A stretch of 64,000 nt of DNA from Udeniomyces pyricola (Eukaryota; Basidiomycota; Tremellomycetes; Cystofilobasidiales; Mrakiaceae): positions 424,505-488,504 of the forward strand of contig BCIK01000023.1 in assembly GCA_039545295.1 (NCBI GenBank), written 5' to 3'. Positions within the stretch are counted from its first letter, which is position 1, and each line of letters starts with the position of its first letter. A model generated the notes under the pieces. It was given only the letters and a program-made list of their open reading frames with translations, did not search any database and was not told where the DNA came from. The translations under genes were made by a program, and so were the position numbers. Below, in pieces: positions 1-14,886 of the stretch.

Positions 1-1
1 T

Positions 2-139
2 CTTTCCAAATACATGACGTCTCAGGCGTATCAATCTGTGAAGAAGCCAACTGATCCTTCTCAGGTCCCGCCACCCGACGACTTTGTCAAGGTTGACACT
101 AAGGCGTCCAAAGAGCGTGAAGCGACTGGAACTAAGTAG
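2..139 (+). CDS. 3' end of an unidentified protein-coding gene (partial)
   Basis: An open frame enters from the left edge and stops at TAG 137-139, giving about 45 C-terminal residues. The tail is hydrophilic and lysine/proline-rich: it holds a PPPDDF stretch, then KVDTKAS, and ends in EATGTK. No domain is visible, so the product cannot be named. It faces the SDR gene on the opposite strand (stop at 347), making a convergent pair with about 200 bp between the stops. The frame is uninterrupted and composition is coding-like, but a short open frame at a window edge is weak evidence on its own. Confidence 0.5.
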   Translation, partial: LSKYMTSQAYQSVKKPTDPSQVPPPDDFVKVDTKASKEREATGTK

Positions 140-346
140 TCGGCGAGTGGTTCCGGTGCGGACTTTCAGTATCACAACCTATAATCTAACTCCCACCACG
201 CTTTACAGCTCTCTTTCTCTGTTCTCCCGATTTCATGGCCTTTAGCACGTCTGTCATTACTATGATGGGCAAGCGATACATTTTATCGTAGGTAGCGTAT
301 GATGACAAGGTGATGGATACATATAGGACCAGTTCTTTGAAAGAGC

Positions 347-1707
347 TTAGTAAGTCGAAGGCATTGTCCTGAATGGTGAAGGCGAAACAAGGAGGAGAAG
401 TACGAAGGAAAACACAACAAAGCAAGATCAGTATCATCACGTTGCCACACGTAATCCCAACAACGAGATCAAGCAAAAATAAAAAGGGGTTGTACGTAAG
501 AACGCCGCCATCGATGAAGACGATGCTGCCGTTGGTGTAGGTTTGTCGCTTGGACGCGAGGTAGAGCACCGAGCAGGCCATCTCAGCATCGGTCCCCGCG
601 CGACCCATAGTCTTCGGGATAGGAACGCCCTCAAGCCCACCGTCGAGCTTGGACTTGTTCCTGTCATCGCTTCCTCCAGCCGTAAGCTCAGATGGAAAGA
701 GGCCAGGGGCGATCGCGTTGCACCGAATGGTCGAAATGGGTGAGAGGTGGGTGGCGAGCATCTTAGTGAGGTGTGTCGAGGCCGCCTTGGAGAGGGAGTA
801 AAGGATTCCGGCCATGGCTTGCCGGCCAAATGCAGCGTTACTGGTGACGTTGATCACCTGGGGGCTGTTTGGGGATCTTGACAGGAGGGGGATAAAGGCC
901 GCTGCGACATAAAAGTAACCAAGAACGTTGGTCTGAAAGATCATAGTATGGAGTAATGAAAGCAGTAGGAAAATGATTAGTCATCAGTCGATCTACGGCC
1001 GTAATCAGCGACAGATGAAAGCGAAGATGAATAATATCGTGGCCACTGGTTGGATGACATCATCGTGTTCGACGTCGCATCGACGGACTCGCTCACCTTG
1101 AAGAGGTCCACTGCTTCGTCATAGTCCGTCTCAAAAAGGCTTGCACTAAGCTCCTCGGCCGTCTTAGCTTCCTTGTTAAACCCTGGACCTCCGACGCCCG
1201 CGTTGCAGCTGTCATGACAAGGGCAAGCCAAAGGAAAGGGTCTGATGACGTCAAGACGAGTTGCGCAGGGTAAACCGTCGCGATTGGCTCGAGACCATCC
1301 GTCTAATGACGAACATGCAGATGTCGATGAAGCTCTCTTTCTCCTCGACAGATTTAACGAGAGCCGAGATGGACTCCTTGCTCGTCGTATCGCCAGGAAT
1401 AGCGATCAGCTCGCCCGAGATGTCCTTGCCATGGGTTTCGACCGTCTTGTTGAGAACGTCCTCGCGTCTTCCGGTGATGCTAACAGGGTAAGGTGCAAGC
1501 GGTGATGGGTGAGTCAGTGGAGGGATGAGAATGTGTAGGCTCGGGATGTTGAAGAACTATTGCGGAGGCTGGAGAAAGGATTCACTAGACTCGAGCACCA
1601 TTCTGTGAGAGGGCCTGAGCGATCATGAGACCAATGCCAGTGGCACCCCCGGTGACGACGACGACCAAGCCCGAAACGTCGAAGAGGTGTTGCAGAGAGA
1701 ATGACAT
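347..1707 (-). CDS. Short-chain dehydrogenase/reductase (SDR), multi-exon
   Basis: Classical SDR oxidoreductase acting with NAD(P)(H) on an unknown alcohol/ketone substrate. Exon 1 starts at ATG 1707 and carries the Rossmann nucleotide-binding motif TGGATGIG (about residues 19-26). Later exons give the strand ending NVTS with the catalytic Ser, then the YSLSK Tyr/Lys pair, and APG after strand 6. The C-terminus reads FIDGGVL; a 127-bp intron (369-495, GTACAA..TCAG) then leads into a 22-bp last exon ending MPSTY and a TAA at 347-349, matching the usual end of fungal members of this family. Without that intron the frame would run on about 100 residues of non-SDR sequence to position 186, which I consider wrong. 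At least four exons; length about 300 aa, normal for the family. Confidence 0.85.
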
Positions 1708-2560
1708 GTGGGAATGGGGGGCAAGTGATGAGAAAGAGAAGGGAAGGACTATGGTGTGGTCGTGGCGTGGCGGATGGAGCTTGGAGCTTGGAATACGAAT
1801 GTTGATGGATACATATATACATATATACATATACATATATATATATACATATATATATAACGCGATACGCAGTACAGTCAAGACATGTGTTCTGCCAGAT
1901 ACGTATACTGCATGCATATCATTCGCTTAGGGCGTCGAGTCCGATAAAGTGATGACATAATATATATATATAATCCATCAGTGGCGACAGTCGAGCGTCA
2001 CGCACGTCACGTTCGAATGCCATGATGACGCCATTGATATTGTATAGCTAGAGGAGAGACGTCCACGCATGATGCATGGAAATATACCAGTCTGAAAAAG
2101 AAAAAAGAAACAGCTATAGACGAGTAGAGTATATGTATATACATATATGCCGATCAACTCTGCGATGATCTATCATCACCAAGGCCCCGCTGTGAAGAGC
2201 GATGTCACAATGATCGCGCCCTCGATATATATATATACAACGCACGTCATGCAGATATACAATATACAATCCATATATTTGATTGCATGGCGCATGGCAC
2301 AGCTGTATGATATATACATACATATATGGAATCTTATCATGAGCTCGATCGAGTATATATTGACCACCATCTCTCCATAGACGACAGCTAGCCCGCATCA
2401 CCAATTAACTCTCAGGTCGACAGGAATCGCATAGTATAACATCACAAAACGAAAAAGAGAACACGGTGACCAAGACAGCACAACAGCAACTTCCTTCCTT
2501 CCCACGTATATATATCAGGAGCCCATCCGTCCGGCGGAATATGGGCTGGATATATCTGTC
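1708..2560. other. Intergenic region with TA/CATA microsatellites
   Basis: The stretch between the SDR start and the FHA-gene stop is AT-rich. It contains alternating TA/CATA runs at about 1809-1862, 1959-1975, 2130-2150 and 2224-2240. Short frames here are low-complexity Ile/Tyr translations of the microsatellite and are not supported as genes. It should hold the SDR promoter and the 3' UTR of the FHA gene. Confidence 0.7.
1809..1862. repeat. (CATATA/TA)n microsatellite
   Basis: Alternating purine-pyrimidine run of CATATA and TA units just upstream of the SDR gene. Similar shorter runs recur near 2130, 2224, 4740-4790 and 26365-26395, always outside coding exons. Confidence 0.9.
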
Positions 2561-4414
2561 TCACTTGCGCTTGCGTCCAGGGGTGCTCGGTCGTTTGAAG
2601 TAGTATTGCTTGCCTTGACGTTGAGCTGAATCCCAAGCATGTATGAGAGATGTCTTGTCAGCTGAAGGAGCCCGGTTGTGCGATGAAATCCATCATACGG
2701 ACGGGGGGAGTCAATTACTCACTGCCTCGCAGAGGTCGCATCAGACCTCCGAGCTCCTTCGCCCTCGTCACATCAGTATCCATAGCCGGATCGTAGAAGT
2801 AGAGGTCGCAAAGAGCCGCACCCGATGCGTCCTGTTGATATGGGGGCACGATGAACAAGGGTATTGCTATCAGCACCATGACTGACAGATGCAAATCAAT
2901 GTGAGTTGTGCATCGGACAGGCACATGCCTGGACATAGACGAACCTTGCCCTTTCTCGCGATTCTACCCCACATACCACCGGCGCCGAGCTCCTTCTCAA
3001 CCCATCCTTCCCATATATCAGTGTCGCTCGAGTGATTTTTGAGGCTTGGCTGGCCTTCGAGAACGAGGCGAGTGAGATCCTTGAGTGTGATACTGGTAAG
3101 ATGAGAGAAGACAAGGGTTGATGCCATGAGAGCTGGAAGATCAACGGTTGAGGGGAGGGGAGGAAGGGACCAAGAACTGGATGCCCAGACGTCCGATCTG
3201 ACGGCTTTCTGAGGTGTCGAAGGGGGAGAAGGGGTCGGCGACGGTGACGGTGAGAGTGAATAGGTCCGTGACGGGAGAGGTGGAGATGAAAGCCCGACCG
3301 GCGGGGATGAGGGAGGAAGGGTATTGACGCGGGTTTTCTTGGATAGAGTGTGCTTTTCTTCCCAGGACTCGCTCTCATCTCCATCCAGGATGTCATGTTG
3401 ATTGTCCATCTCCATGTCTGAGGCGTCATCGGCGTCTTCCTCCTCCTCATCATCATCATCGTCACAATCGTCGTCGAAGAAATCGCCAGCGACGCTGCCT
3501 TCGGTCAACGGCGAGCTTGGAACGTCACTCATGAAGCCCCCTTCTCCTCTATCCAGCTCTGTCTGGTCTTCTTCCACCCACGGAACGACGACTTCGACGC
3601 CTCCCCAGAAACCAAGTCGGATCCGGGGATCATCTCGCCCCTTGCGGGAGGCAACGAGCTTCTCTCGGTTGACCCAGACAACGGTACCTGCAGCGACACG
3701 CTTGCCATTGACTTTTACACCGTTCTGACCCAGGACAGAGACGCGAAGAAGATTTGAGGAGGAAAGTTGGAGGACGCAGTGAATTCGAGAGGCGTGGTTG
3801 GCGGAGCGAGGAAGGGGGACAAGGAAAGGCTTGGAGTCGTATTGAGTGGATAAGGGGACAAGGCTCGCGGGCAGAAGAGTAGGAATGGGCAGCAACGGGG
3901 TATGATGGCGGGAACGTCCGAAGACGTATGCCTGGGAGGTCGAGATTGATGGCGCCAGAAGAGATTCGGACGGGAATGAGGTGCACGCCGACGACGATGA
4001 CGAGGGAATCTTCTTGAGCGGAGTTGAGGACGATAGCGCCGGGGAAGAACGTCGTTTCCTGGCCAAAGTTGATCCCCTCGGAGGAGTACGAGTCAAGGTA
4101 GTTTGGGCTATTCGAGAGATCGTCGATAAAGCTGGAAGGGCAGTCAGAGGAGGCGAGGACGACGACGGACCCGCGGTGGACGCGCCGTGTCTTTGTGGGG
4201 ACGAAGTTGCGGGGGTAGCGTAGCCGTCGGTGTGTTTGAACTGCTTGCGGGGGCGGATTCCAGCGTGAAGTGAAAGGCCACGCTTGGTGGGAGGGGATGA
4301 AGCGATGGAGGAACTGGGGTGTGGAGAGACCAGATGGGTGCGCCGGGCACTGGACAGGGCTGGTTGAGGCGGGGTCGAGGGATGGAAGGCAAACGTCGGG
4401 GTTTGGATGGCCAT
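2561..4414 (-). CDS. FHA-domain protein (Plm2/Tos4-like)
   Basis: About 550 aa. The N-terminal 180 residues are Ser/Pro/Thr-rich. A forkhead-associated phosphothreonine-binding domain follows (about residues 165-290): YVFGRS at the first strand, then SRIHCVLQ, and NGVKVNGKRV (the FHA N-G signature). An acidic run of Asp/Glu and a second Ser/Pro linker lead to a conserved C-terminal segment containing WEGWVEKELG, WGRIARKGK and LCDLYFYDP. Intron 1 (about 2830-2943) and intron 2 (about 2660-2730) link these to the last exon, which reads QRQGKQYYFKRP and a basic end before TGA at 2561-2563. The family binds phosphorylated partners and in yeast acts in the G1/S and DNA-damage transcription programme; that role here is inference. 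Start ATG 4412-4414 is the first Met of the long frame. Confidence 0.7.
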
Positions 4415-5023
4415 GTTTGACGATGAGAAAAAAAGGGGGGGGGGGAGTTGGATTTAAAGAAGGAGTGATTGTGGATATGTGTGGATGGGGGAAAGCAGGA
4501 GGAGACGACAAGCCGCAGGCTATGTGGATGGGAAGGTGAGGGAGGGAGGGAAGAAATAGGCAAGAGGGGAAGGGGAGGGGGGAGTTGGGAGTCGAAGCAG
4601 ATCAAGGAATGGAAAGAAAGTAGATGAACGTTCAACATTTCGCCGTCCAGCCTGGCACCTGCTGGGCGCTGGACGCTGGCCTCTTCCAGGCCGCACGTTG
4701 CCGCATGCCATGCATCCGATGCGATAATATATGTACAACATACGTATATACATGTATATAACCCATCGAACCAGAGAATATGTCATATATATATGATAAT
4801 ATCCATAGTGAGTAACCGATATCGACTGACGGATCAATCCATCAATCCAACAATCCCAAGCCAACAACAGTCCAACAGTCCAACAGCCCAACAATCGAGC
4901 CAAGCACTCGCCCGGATAATCCTATATCCTATATCCTATATCCTGTAGCCATCACCCCATCATCCCACCAACCCACAACGCCCCACCATACCTCCACCCA
5001 GCCATCCAACCTTCCAACCTACC
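4415..5023. other. Divergent intergenic region, pyrimidine tract and short tandem repeats
   Basis: Shared upstream region of the FHA gene (-) and the BAR gene (+). Next to the FHA start the minus strand is almost pure pyrimidine (4431-4620), as in other leaders in this window. A TA-rich block (4725-4810), CAACA/CCAACAGT-type repeats (4848-4900) and three copies of a 7-mer CCTATAT (4920-4945) follow. No gene seen. Confidence 0.65.
4920..4945. repeat. (CCTATAT)3 tandem heptamer
   Basis: Three consecutive 7-bp units 80 bp upstream of the BAR-protein ATG. Too short to interpret; may be promoter DNA or slippage. Confidence 0.8.
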
Positions 5024-6739
5024 ATGTTCTCAAAGTTCACCGCCAGCATCCCCGCCCTCCCTCCCGTCAACCTCAACCTCTCCAATACCCTCAAGACATC
5101 CATCCAGGCCGGCAGGTCCGTCCCCTCTCTCGTCTCAGCCCCATCGGACCATTCTCATGTGTCGTCACACATTCCACTTATCCCTCCATCTTGTCCAATC
5201 CTTCCAACAGAGAACGTTTTGGTAACGTCGCCCCCGATGAGATCACCGAGCTCCCCGAGGAGTATCTCGCTCTCGAGGCTCGCGTCGATGCCCTCAACTC
5301 GGTTCACAAGCAGATGCTCAAGATGACGAACGTGTACTCCACTGAGTCGTACGACTACCCGACCCAGGTATGAACGCTTGAAAGATCAACGTCCCATCCT
5401 CGACAGTCACTCTCAGCCTGAGCCGGACCGCCAGATGGATGGCTCATCGTGTCCCCTTTCGATCGGCTTGCCCCTTCACGCCTGCCCCTCTCCTTTCTCT
5501 TTTATTCTTCCTTCCTCGTTCGACCCGTCGTGTCAACCCCTACTCTAGATCACCGAGTCCGTCACCGAGCTTGGAGGGCAAATCTCCTCAAGCTTCGCCT
5601 CGTTTGCTCACGCCAACCTCAAGGTAAGCTACCGCCGTGCTTCCTCCCGTAGAACCCTCACGCGCTCATCTCTCTTGCTTGCTTCTTTCTCTCGCTTCTC
5701 GTCTTCCCCCCCCCCCTTCCCTTCACTCCTAGGGAACCAAGCTCCCTCTTCCCAACCCCACTTCTCCTCCCATCCAGCAGCCCAAAACTCTCCCTCATGC
5801 GCTGTCTCGAGCTGCTGCTTCTTCGGCTATGGAGCTTCAGAACGCGCCCGCCGCGGGATCCGAAGCTCAGACCGAGGAAAGATTGGGCAAGGCGTTGGGA
5901 GCTTACTCCTTGGCCATGGGCAAGGTGAGCAGTGTTCTTTGATCGGCCCGTGATCCCTACCAAATCAAACCGTATCCTGACGTATGCTTTTGGTCCCTCT
6001 TTTTTCAACAGGTTGGCGAGGGTCAGTATTGTTGCAAGGTACTGATGTCGTGCCGTGATGGATGTGCGCAGCAAGCTGATACCGTAGATCGCTGTCTACT
6101 CTCCCATCTTTCTCGCTGTCTTGCCTCCTGTCAGCCCGTCTATCCCAGGATGCCGAGATCCAAGCAAAGTTTCTTGGGCCCTGGCAGTCTACTCTTCACT
6201 CCTCTCTCGCCATCGCTATCAAATCTCGCGCTGCGGTCAAGCAGGCTCGACTTGAGCTTGATTCTAAGCGAGCTATCCTCAAGTCAACCGTCGGCCCTCG
6301 CATGGAGCAAGCCCGGCTCGATGTCGAAGAAGCAGAGGACAGGTCAGCCCATAAGCCATCTTGGTTTCGTCCACGTCTCGCGTTATCAAACGCATCGTGC
6401 TCATCTTTCCTGTGTGCCTTCATCCTCACCATCATCGTGCGACATCATAGGCTCGTGAGCCAGACCGAGGTTGCTATCGGTCAAGTAAGTGATCAAGACC
6501 AATGTGGCGTTGTGTTTAGCTCTTTTCTGCTTGCGCTTACCGTCGTCTTCCCTACATCACATTCAACGCAGATGAAGACCGTTCTCTCCAACCCGGAGCC
6601 CCTTGCCGCCCTTTCGAGCCTCGTAAAGTCCCAGCTTATCTACTTTGCTTCGGCCGCCGAGGCGTTGGGCGCTGTCCAAGGCGAGATTGAGGAGTCTGCC
6701 CTTGCTGCCGAAGCCGCTTACCGTGGCTCTAGGCAGTGA
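5024..6739 (+). CDS. BAR-domain protein, Gvp36-like
   Basis: Begins at ATG 5024 with an MFSKFTASIPA leader and a region rich in NLSNTLKTSI. Short exons then give the BAR helices: YLALEARVDALNSVHKQML, a stretch with TELGGQISS and FAHANLKG, ALGAYSLAMGKVGEARL, then ARLELDSKRA and PRMEQARLDVEEAE, ending with SLVKSQLIYFASAAEALG and a TAG/TGA-delimited tail YRGSRQ (stop 6737-6739). BAR domains are dimeric, membrane-curving coiled coils; the yeast relative Gvp36 acts at Golgi and endocytic membranes and in vacuole organisation. Identification rests on overall helix pattern and remembered Gvp36 features (VYSTESYDYP after the first helix). At least seven exons. Downstream it converges on PEX5 (stops 143 bp apart). 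Confidence 0.75.
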
Positions 6740-6881
6740 TGATCACACGGCCGGGTTTCTTGATAGTGTTTCTCAGGTCTTTCGCGGCTCAGAGACTGCT
6801 TCTCCTTTTTCGTATGGTGTTATCTTTTGGTCTTGCTTTGCTTGTTTTGCTCATTACCATTCATAAGAAAGACGAATCGAT

Positions 6882-9817
6882 TCAAAAATCAAACTCTTCC
6901 CGGAACTGGTCCAGATTGGCGTCGACCTTGGCACGCTCGGCAAGGTCCGGACGGTCCCTGGTGAAATGACGAAACGCGACGCAGAAGTGGCAGATTAGGA
7001 GCTTTGTGGGGGGAAATATCACACTTGATGACCACTAGAAGTACACGCACATGCTGTAGAATGCTCTTCGAAGCGTCGACCACAGGTTCTGGCTCTGGTT
7101 GACTTTCTCTTCTGGCGACATGAGCGTCGCGGCCGAAGGGCCCTCGGATCGAGCGTCGTTTGTTTGATGGAGTGAAAGGGCGAGCAGAAGATGCTCTGCT
7201 GCCTCCTTGTAGATGCCGATGTTTAGGCCTAAAAGCAGGGATGACAATGCAGTCTTTGATCAGAGCGCGAACGGTGAAGAGCATATGCTAAAGTTGCTGC
7301 TATTTTGGGCGGTGACATACAGGATACCCCTAAGTTGTAAACCGCTCGGGTGAAAGTTGGGTTAATCTCGAGCGCCCGCCGGTATGCATCGATGGCTTCT
7401 TCTGGTCGTCCTCCGTTTGCCAGAGTGGCTCCTCTGATAGGAGATTACAGATGAAGGGAACGAATGAGTGAACGTCTAGAAACACGTTCTCCGCCGGGGC
7501 AGCTTGAGTCTACTCACAACCGATTCCAGAGAAGAAAGTCCTGTACGCAAAAGGAGAACGTCAGTCTTGCTATTCAATGTGCAGAACCGAATAAACGCCA
7601 TCCGAGAACTCACATCCGGGGTGACTGACAATGCAGCCCCCCAACAGTCCGCGGAGCGTTCGTGCTGACCGTTGCCTGCAACGTCGATCAACGTCAATGA
7701 GATTGCTAGCGGATCAGTTTGGGTTAAACCTATCAAAATTGGAGGAACACGATCAAAAAGGCGCAACGCACTGAAGAAAAGCAGGCCCAGCGCCATCTGG
7801 GTCCCAGGATCAACAGTGCCGGTCGCCATCTGACTTCTGGCCGCATCAAGGTAGCTTTCAGTCAAGATACCGTGGAGAGCCCAGGGATTGGCGGCAGATT
7901 GAGGCGGGGATGGTGAGGGCCGAACAAAGGTTGGGTGGAGAAGTTGCAAATGTCGTTCGAGGGTTGAGTACGCAGCTCGATCGTAGGATTCGTTGGTGTA
8001 AGAGATAGCGAGAGACTGCGATGCAAAGGAGAAAGGTGGCCTTGATCAGCCCTCTTCTGCCTATATCATCGGTCCTGACACGATCACTCTGACTTACCAT
8101 GAGAGTTTCTCCCATACTCTCCCGCTCTCGACCTTGAAGGGTGCCTGCATCTTGAGCTGTAGAGTAGAGCCGAACAGCTTCCTCAAGAGCCCTCATCCCT
8201 GCCAATTCCTTTTCGTCCTGAGTGTGAACGTTTCCGAGCTGACGCCAAAGATCCGCCTCCTCCAATGATCCCTTGGACAAAGAGGGTGACTGAATGGCAG
8301 CTTCCAAGATGAGGGCTCGAGTTGAGAGCGACGATAGAGGGTCAGCTGCCGTCTCGGCGAGAAGCGAAGCTGGAGATGGATGTCCCCGGTACGGGTTGAT
8401 CGATTCTGAGCAGTGATTACAAAACACATTCGAACCACACGGATTCTCCTGTCAGGCTTGAGACTCTATCGACAAGCACACAAACTGACATTGGACGAAA
8501 TGAACGAACCAAATTGGTAGTGACCAAGTCGTGGGTATCCATTGTCGTCTTCAGTCCCTAGTACGTCGTCTCGGAAGACCTCGTCCATCTCCTCAAGGTG
8601 ACGGCGGGCTTGATCGGCCTCCATTTCTTCATAAGCCGACGCAACCTCGCCGTTAGCAAACTGTGAAAACTCGGCTTCCCACGAGGCAAGGTCAGCATCG
8701 GGTTTGGTCTCTCTGTTCGTGCTGTTGCGGTGTTCGTTCCAGATACTGTGACAGACAAGCGCAAAAGTTAGCACTTTGTAAATCATCAAGTAAAACAAAA
8801 GGATCGTGTACTCACGTTTCCAGCTTGTCTACTTCCTTGTCCACCTCGGTCGCCTCTGTCTTGTGGTTGTCAGTGGACACCTGGGGCTGGACTACCTGAC
8901 CAATGGTTTCGACCGCATCGTATGTGGCGAAGTGCTCGTCCCAAGATGTCGCGTCTCTTTGCTTGCCCTTGTCCGCTACAAGGGCTGGCTGCTGAGAGGC
9001 GTAAATCTGAGGCGAAGATGCGTAAGGTCGAGCGCCAAAGTTCATCGTCATTGGGCCTTGGGAGAAGTGAGAAGGATGTTGAAGAACGGCTGATGGGCTA
9101 GATTGGACTTGTTGCTGATGCTGCACAAACGCTGAGTCCCAGCTAGAGAAGTCCAACTGGGGTTGTTGCTGAAGGTGACCGACATGCTGCTGAGAACTTC
9201 CATGCCCCCAGCTTGCTTCCATGTTTGCTTCCCACGGCTGAGAACCTTGAGCCTGTTGCTGCTGGCCAGCAGGGCTATGACCAGCGTGGAAAGCGCCAAA
9301 GTCGCGCGCCCACTCAACGTTGGGTTGGGCAGGATGGAGAGATTGCTGAAGGGAAGAAAGGTCAAATCGCTGAGGGCCGGAGATGTTCTGAGGGCCTTGG
9401 ATAGGTTGGTTTGCTCGTGAAGGCAGATGGCGGAGCTGTAGCCAGTGTCCAAAATGGGATTGAGGGTTGGGGCAGAGTGGAAGATGTGAGCAGGGAGAAG
9501 ACTTGAATCGACAGCGAATCTTACTGCGACACTAACCGAGGAAGACGACGATGGTCCAGGCTGAGCGAATCGGTCCTGGAGGTCGAGGGAACAAAAGTAA
9601 CGAGCGAGTCAGTTTGAGCTCAGTGAGGGTCGACGTGCAAAGCAAGCAATGCGGTCACAATGGAGAGTAAGGTAAGGGCATGGCATCTTGGTCCAAGAGG
9701 ACCGAACGGTGGAGGGAGCTGTCTGACCCGATGAAGACTGTTGTCGATGGCGGAGGCTTTAGAGAGTTGGGCAAGCGGGTTGACGGGACCACAGTCGGGA
9801 CCAGAGAGGAAAGACAT
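6882..9817 (-). CDS. PEX5: Peroxisomal targeting signal 1 receptor Pex5
   Basis: Soluble import receptor that binds C-terminal SKL-type signals in the cytosol and shuttles to the peroxisomal membrane. The N-terminus [10 protein letters not shown] carries the conserved Cys (residue 9) used for monoubiquitination and recycling in the family. The disordered, Gln-rich N-terminal half contains at least four WxxxF motifs that bind Pex14/Pex13: WARDF, WDSAF, WDEHF and WEAEF. The C-terminal half, split over several exons (about 8400 to 6882), has TPR repeats, for example [17 protein letters not shown] and ALEEAVRLY. The end reads [10 protein letters not shown] and QFREEFDF before TGA 6882-6884, a typical Pex5 ending. 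About ten exons. Start at ATG 9815-9817. Confidence 0.93.
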
Positions 9818-10480
9818 GTCGTGGGAAGAGGGATATGAGTCGATGTGAGGCCGTGGGGAGTGGTGAATGGTGAATGGTGGGTGACGGGTGACAGGTGGGG
9901 AGCAGGAAAGGAGTCAAAGGAGATGCATGACTGCATGACCGGCTAGGGAGCGGGCTTTGTAACCGGCTGTTGCTCCGGAGTCGCTGATTGTCGATTGTCG
10001 ATCGCCGCGGCCGCTTATTGAAACGCGCTTGTATGGCTTGTTTGCGCAGACTGCAGATCGACTCAGGCTGACTCAGGTTTGCTTTAGATATTCACTAGTA
10101 CGTGCATTCATGATCAGGGCTTGTGCATTCATTCTTACATCAATCCAACTCCGAGTCAGCAGATCTTCCTTTTTTTTCTTTCTTTTTTTTTCCCTTCAGC
10201 TATAGTATATATACATACTTCTTACGTAACACCACGTACCGGTCGCGTACTGTCACTACATCTATCGAGTACGTGTCTAGTATATGCGCTACTAATCACA
10301 TCATCGCGTCAACCTTCACTTCTTCTTTCATAACCATGCTCCACTATATATAGTCTTCTCTCATGCTGAGCTCTCAGTCCTCCGCGTTCACTAAGCCAAA
10401 CCTTTATAACTGACCACAGAACCAAACAATCGCAATGTATATAACCTTCCATCCCCAACACCACGACCCACAGCCCAAAT
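9818..10480. other. Intergenic region between PEX5 and beta-tubulin
   Basis: Holds the PEX5 promoter and the beta-tubulin 3' UTR. A T-rich run (10170-10195) and several GTAC palindromes (10217-10280) are visible; short frames have no homology I recognise. No gene supported. Confidence 0.6.
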
Positions 10481-13928
<3,448 letters not shown>

Positions 13929-14886
13929 GGTTATTGAGTGGAAAAGATTGAGTTGAGAAGGCGAAGGACAGGGGTGGGGGGGGAGAAGGACGGGGTTCGA
14001 AGGGGGGAGGGGAGAACGGTTAACGGATGTTGGGTTGGCGATCGGACACACGAAGGTGCACCTTGAGTACTTGGGCCTTAGGTGAACAAGGGGGAATCTT
14101 GGGGGTCCGTCCGGCAAGGCAGCGCAGATTGAACCACCTTATTGGCTTATGATAAGTTAGCCTGATGTATAAGCAGCTGCCTGTCTTGTCCATCTCATTT
14201 AATTTGGCAGTACATTATATCATACTTAAGTATATGCTGCCATCGACTAAAGTTCATCATGATCCGATCATACCAACTACCCCCGACCAAGCTGGCATGG
14301 CGCCGGCTAGCTGCTAATTCAGCTAGACGTGCGTATAAGTTGGTGGATTTTTGATATATAGGCCGACTTTCGTTCTGTACAAACTCACAGTACGGCTGAC
14401 CGTACACGTACTGTCGGTAATCCACATCGACGGGCCCCGCACATAAGAAATAGGTATGTGATCCATATCGAGAATTAATTGGACGACGCGATGTACATGC
14501 GGGATCGACCATGAGCAGACTATACGTACAGACACGCGTACAGTCTAATGAAGGAGGAAGAAAGAAAGCGAGAAAAGAAGGAAGGACTAATGCAGTACTG
14601 GAATGATGACGTATAAGAGGTCTTATACATGATGGTGCACACGAATGGAAGCCAAGGAGAAAAACAAATTTATCTAACATGGTCGTACTCACGCTCGACG
14701 TACGTAGGCATGTTCAAAGGCCACGCGGCAGATCAAAGCGCGACCATGTAGACGCGACGTGTCCATTGGGTGAAGAAGGGACAATAGCAACGAGGAGCAA
14801 CGATAAAATCATGACAGCCAGACAACGTCATAGTCCGTACAAAGTATAACAGGAACAAGCAGTGAAACCATTTCTAGCCCATAAGG
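13929..14886. other. Intergenic region upstream of beta-tubulin
   Basis: The first 100-120 bp upstream of the tubulin start are strongly pyrimidine-rich on the minus strand (C runs around 13975-14020), a likely leader or core promoter. The rest (14150-14880) contains many GTAC palindromes and short TA stretches but no frame with coding character. It should also include the 3' UTR of the RhoGAP gene. Confidence 0.55.

Noticed and set aside
186..365. Continuation of the SDR frame to a stop at 186
   Set aside because: A canonical intron (369-495) gives the typical SDR C-terminus ending MPSTY at 347; the extended frame has no SDR character.
3630..4638. Long alternative minus-strand and plus-strand frames across the FHA gene
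   Set aside because: They are low-complexity Ser/Pro or Arg shadows of the FHA exon in other frames, without the FHA motifs.
14195..14692. 165-codon minus-strand frame between beta-tubulin and the RhoGAP gene
   Set aside because: It starts with a non-ATG codon, has no recognisable motif, and spans DNA rich in GTAC palindromes and TA runs typical of the intergenic DNA here.
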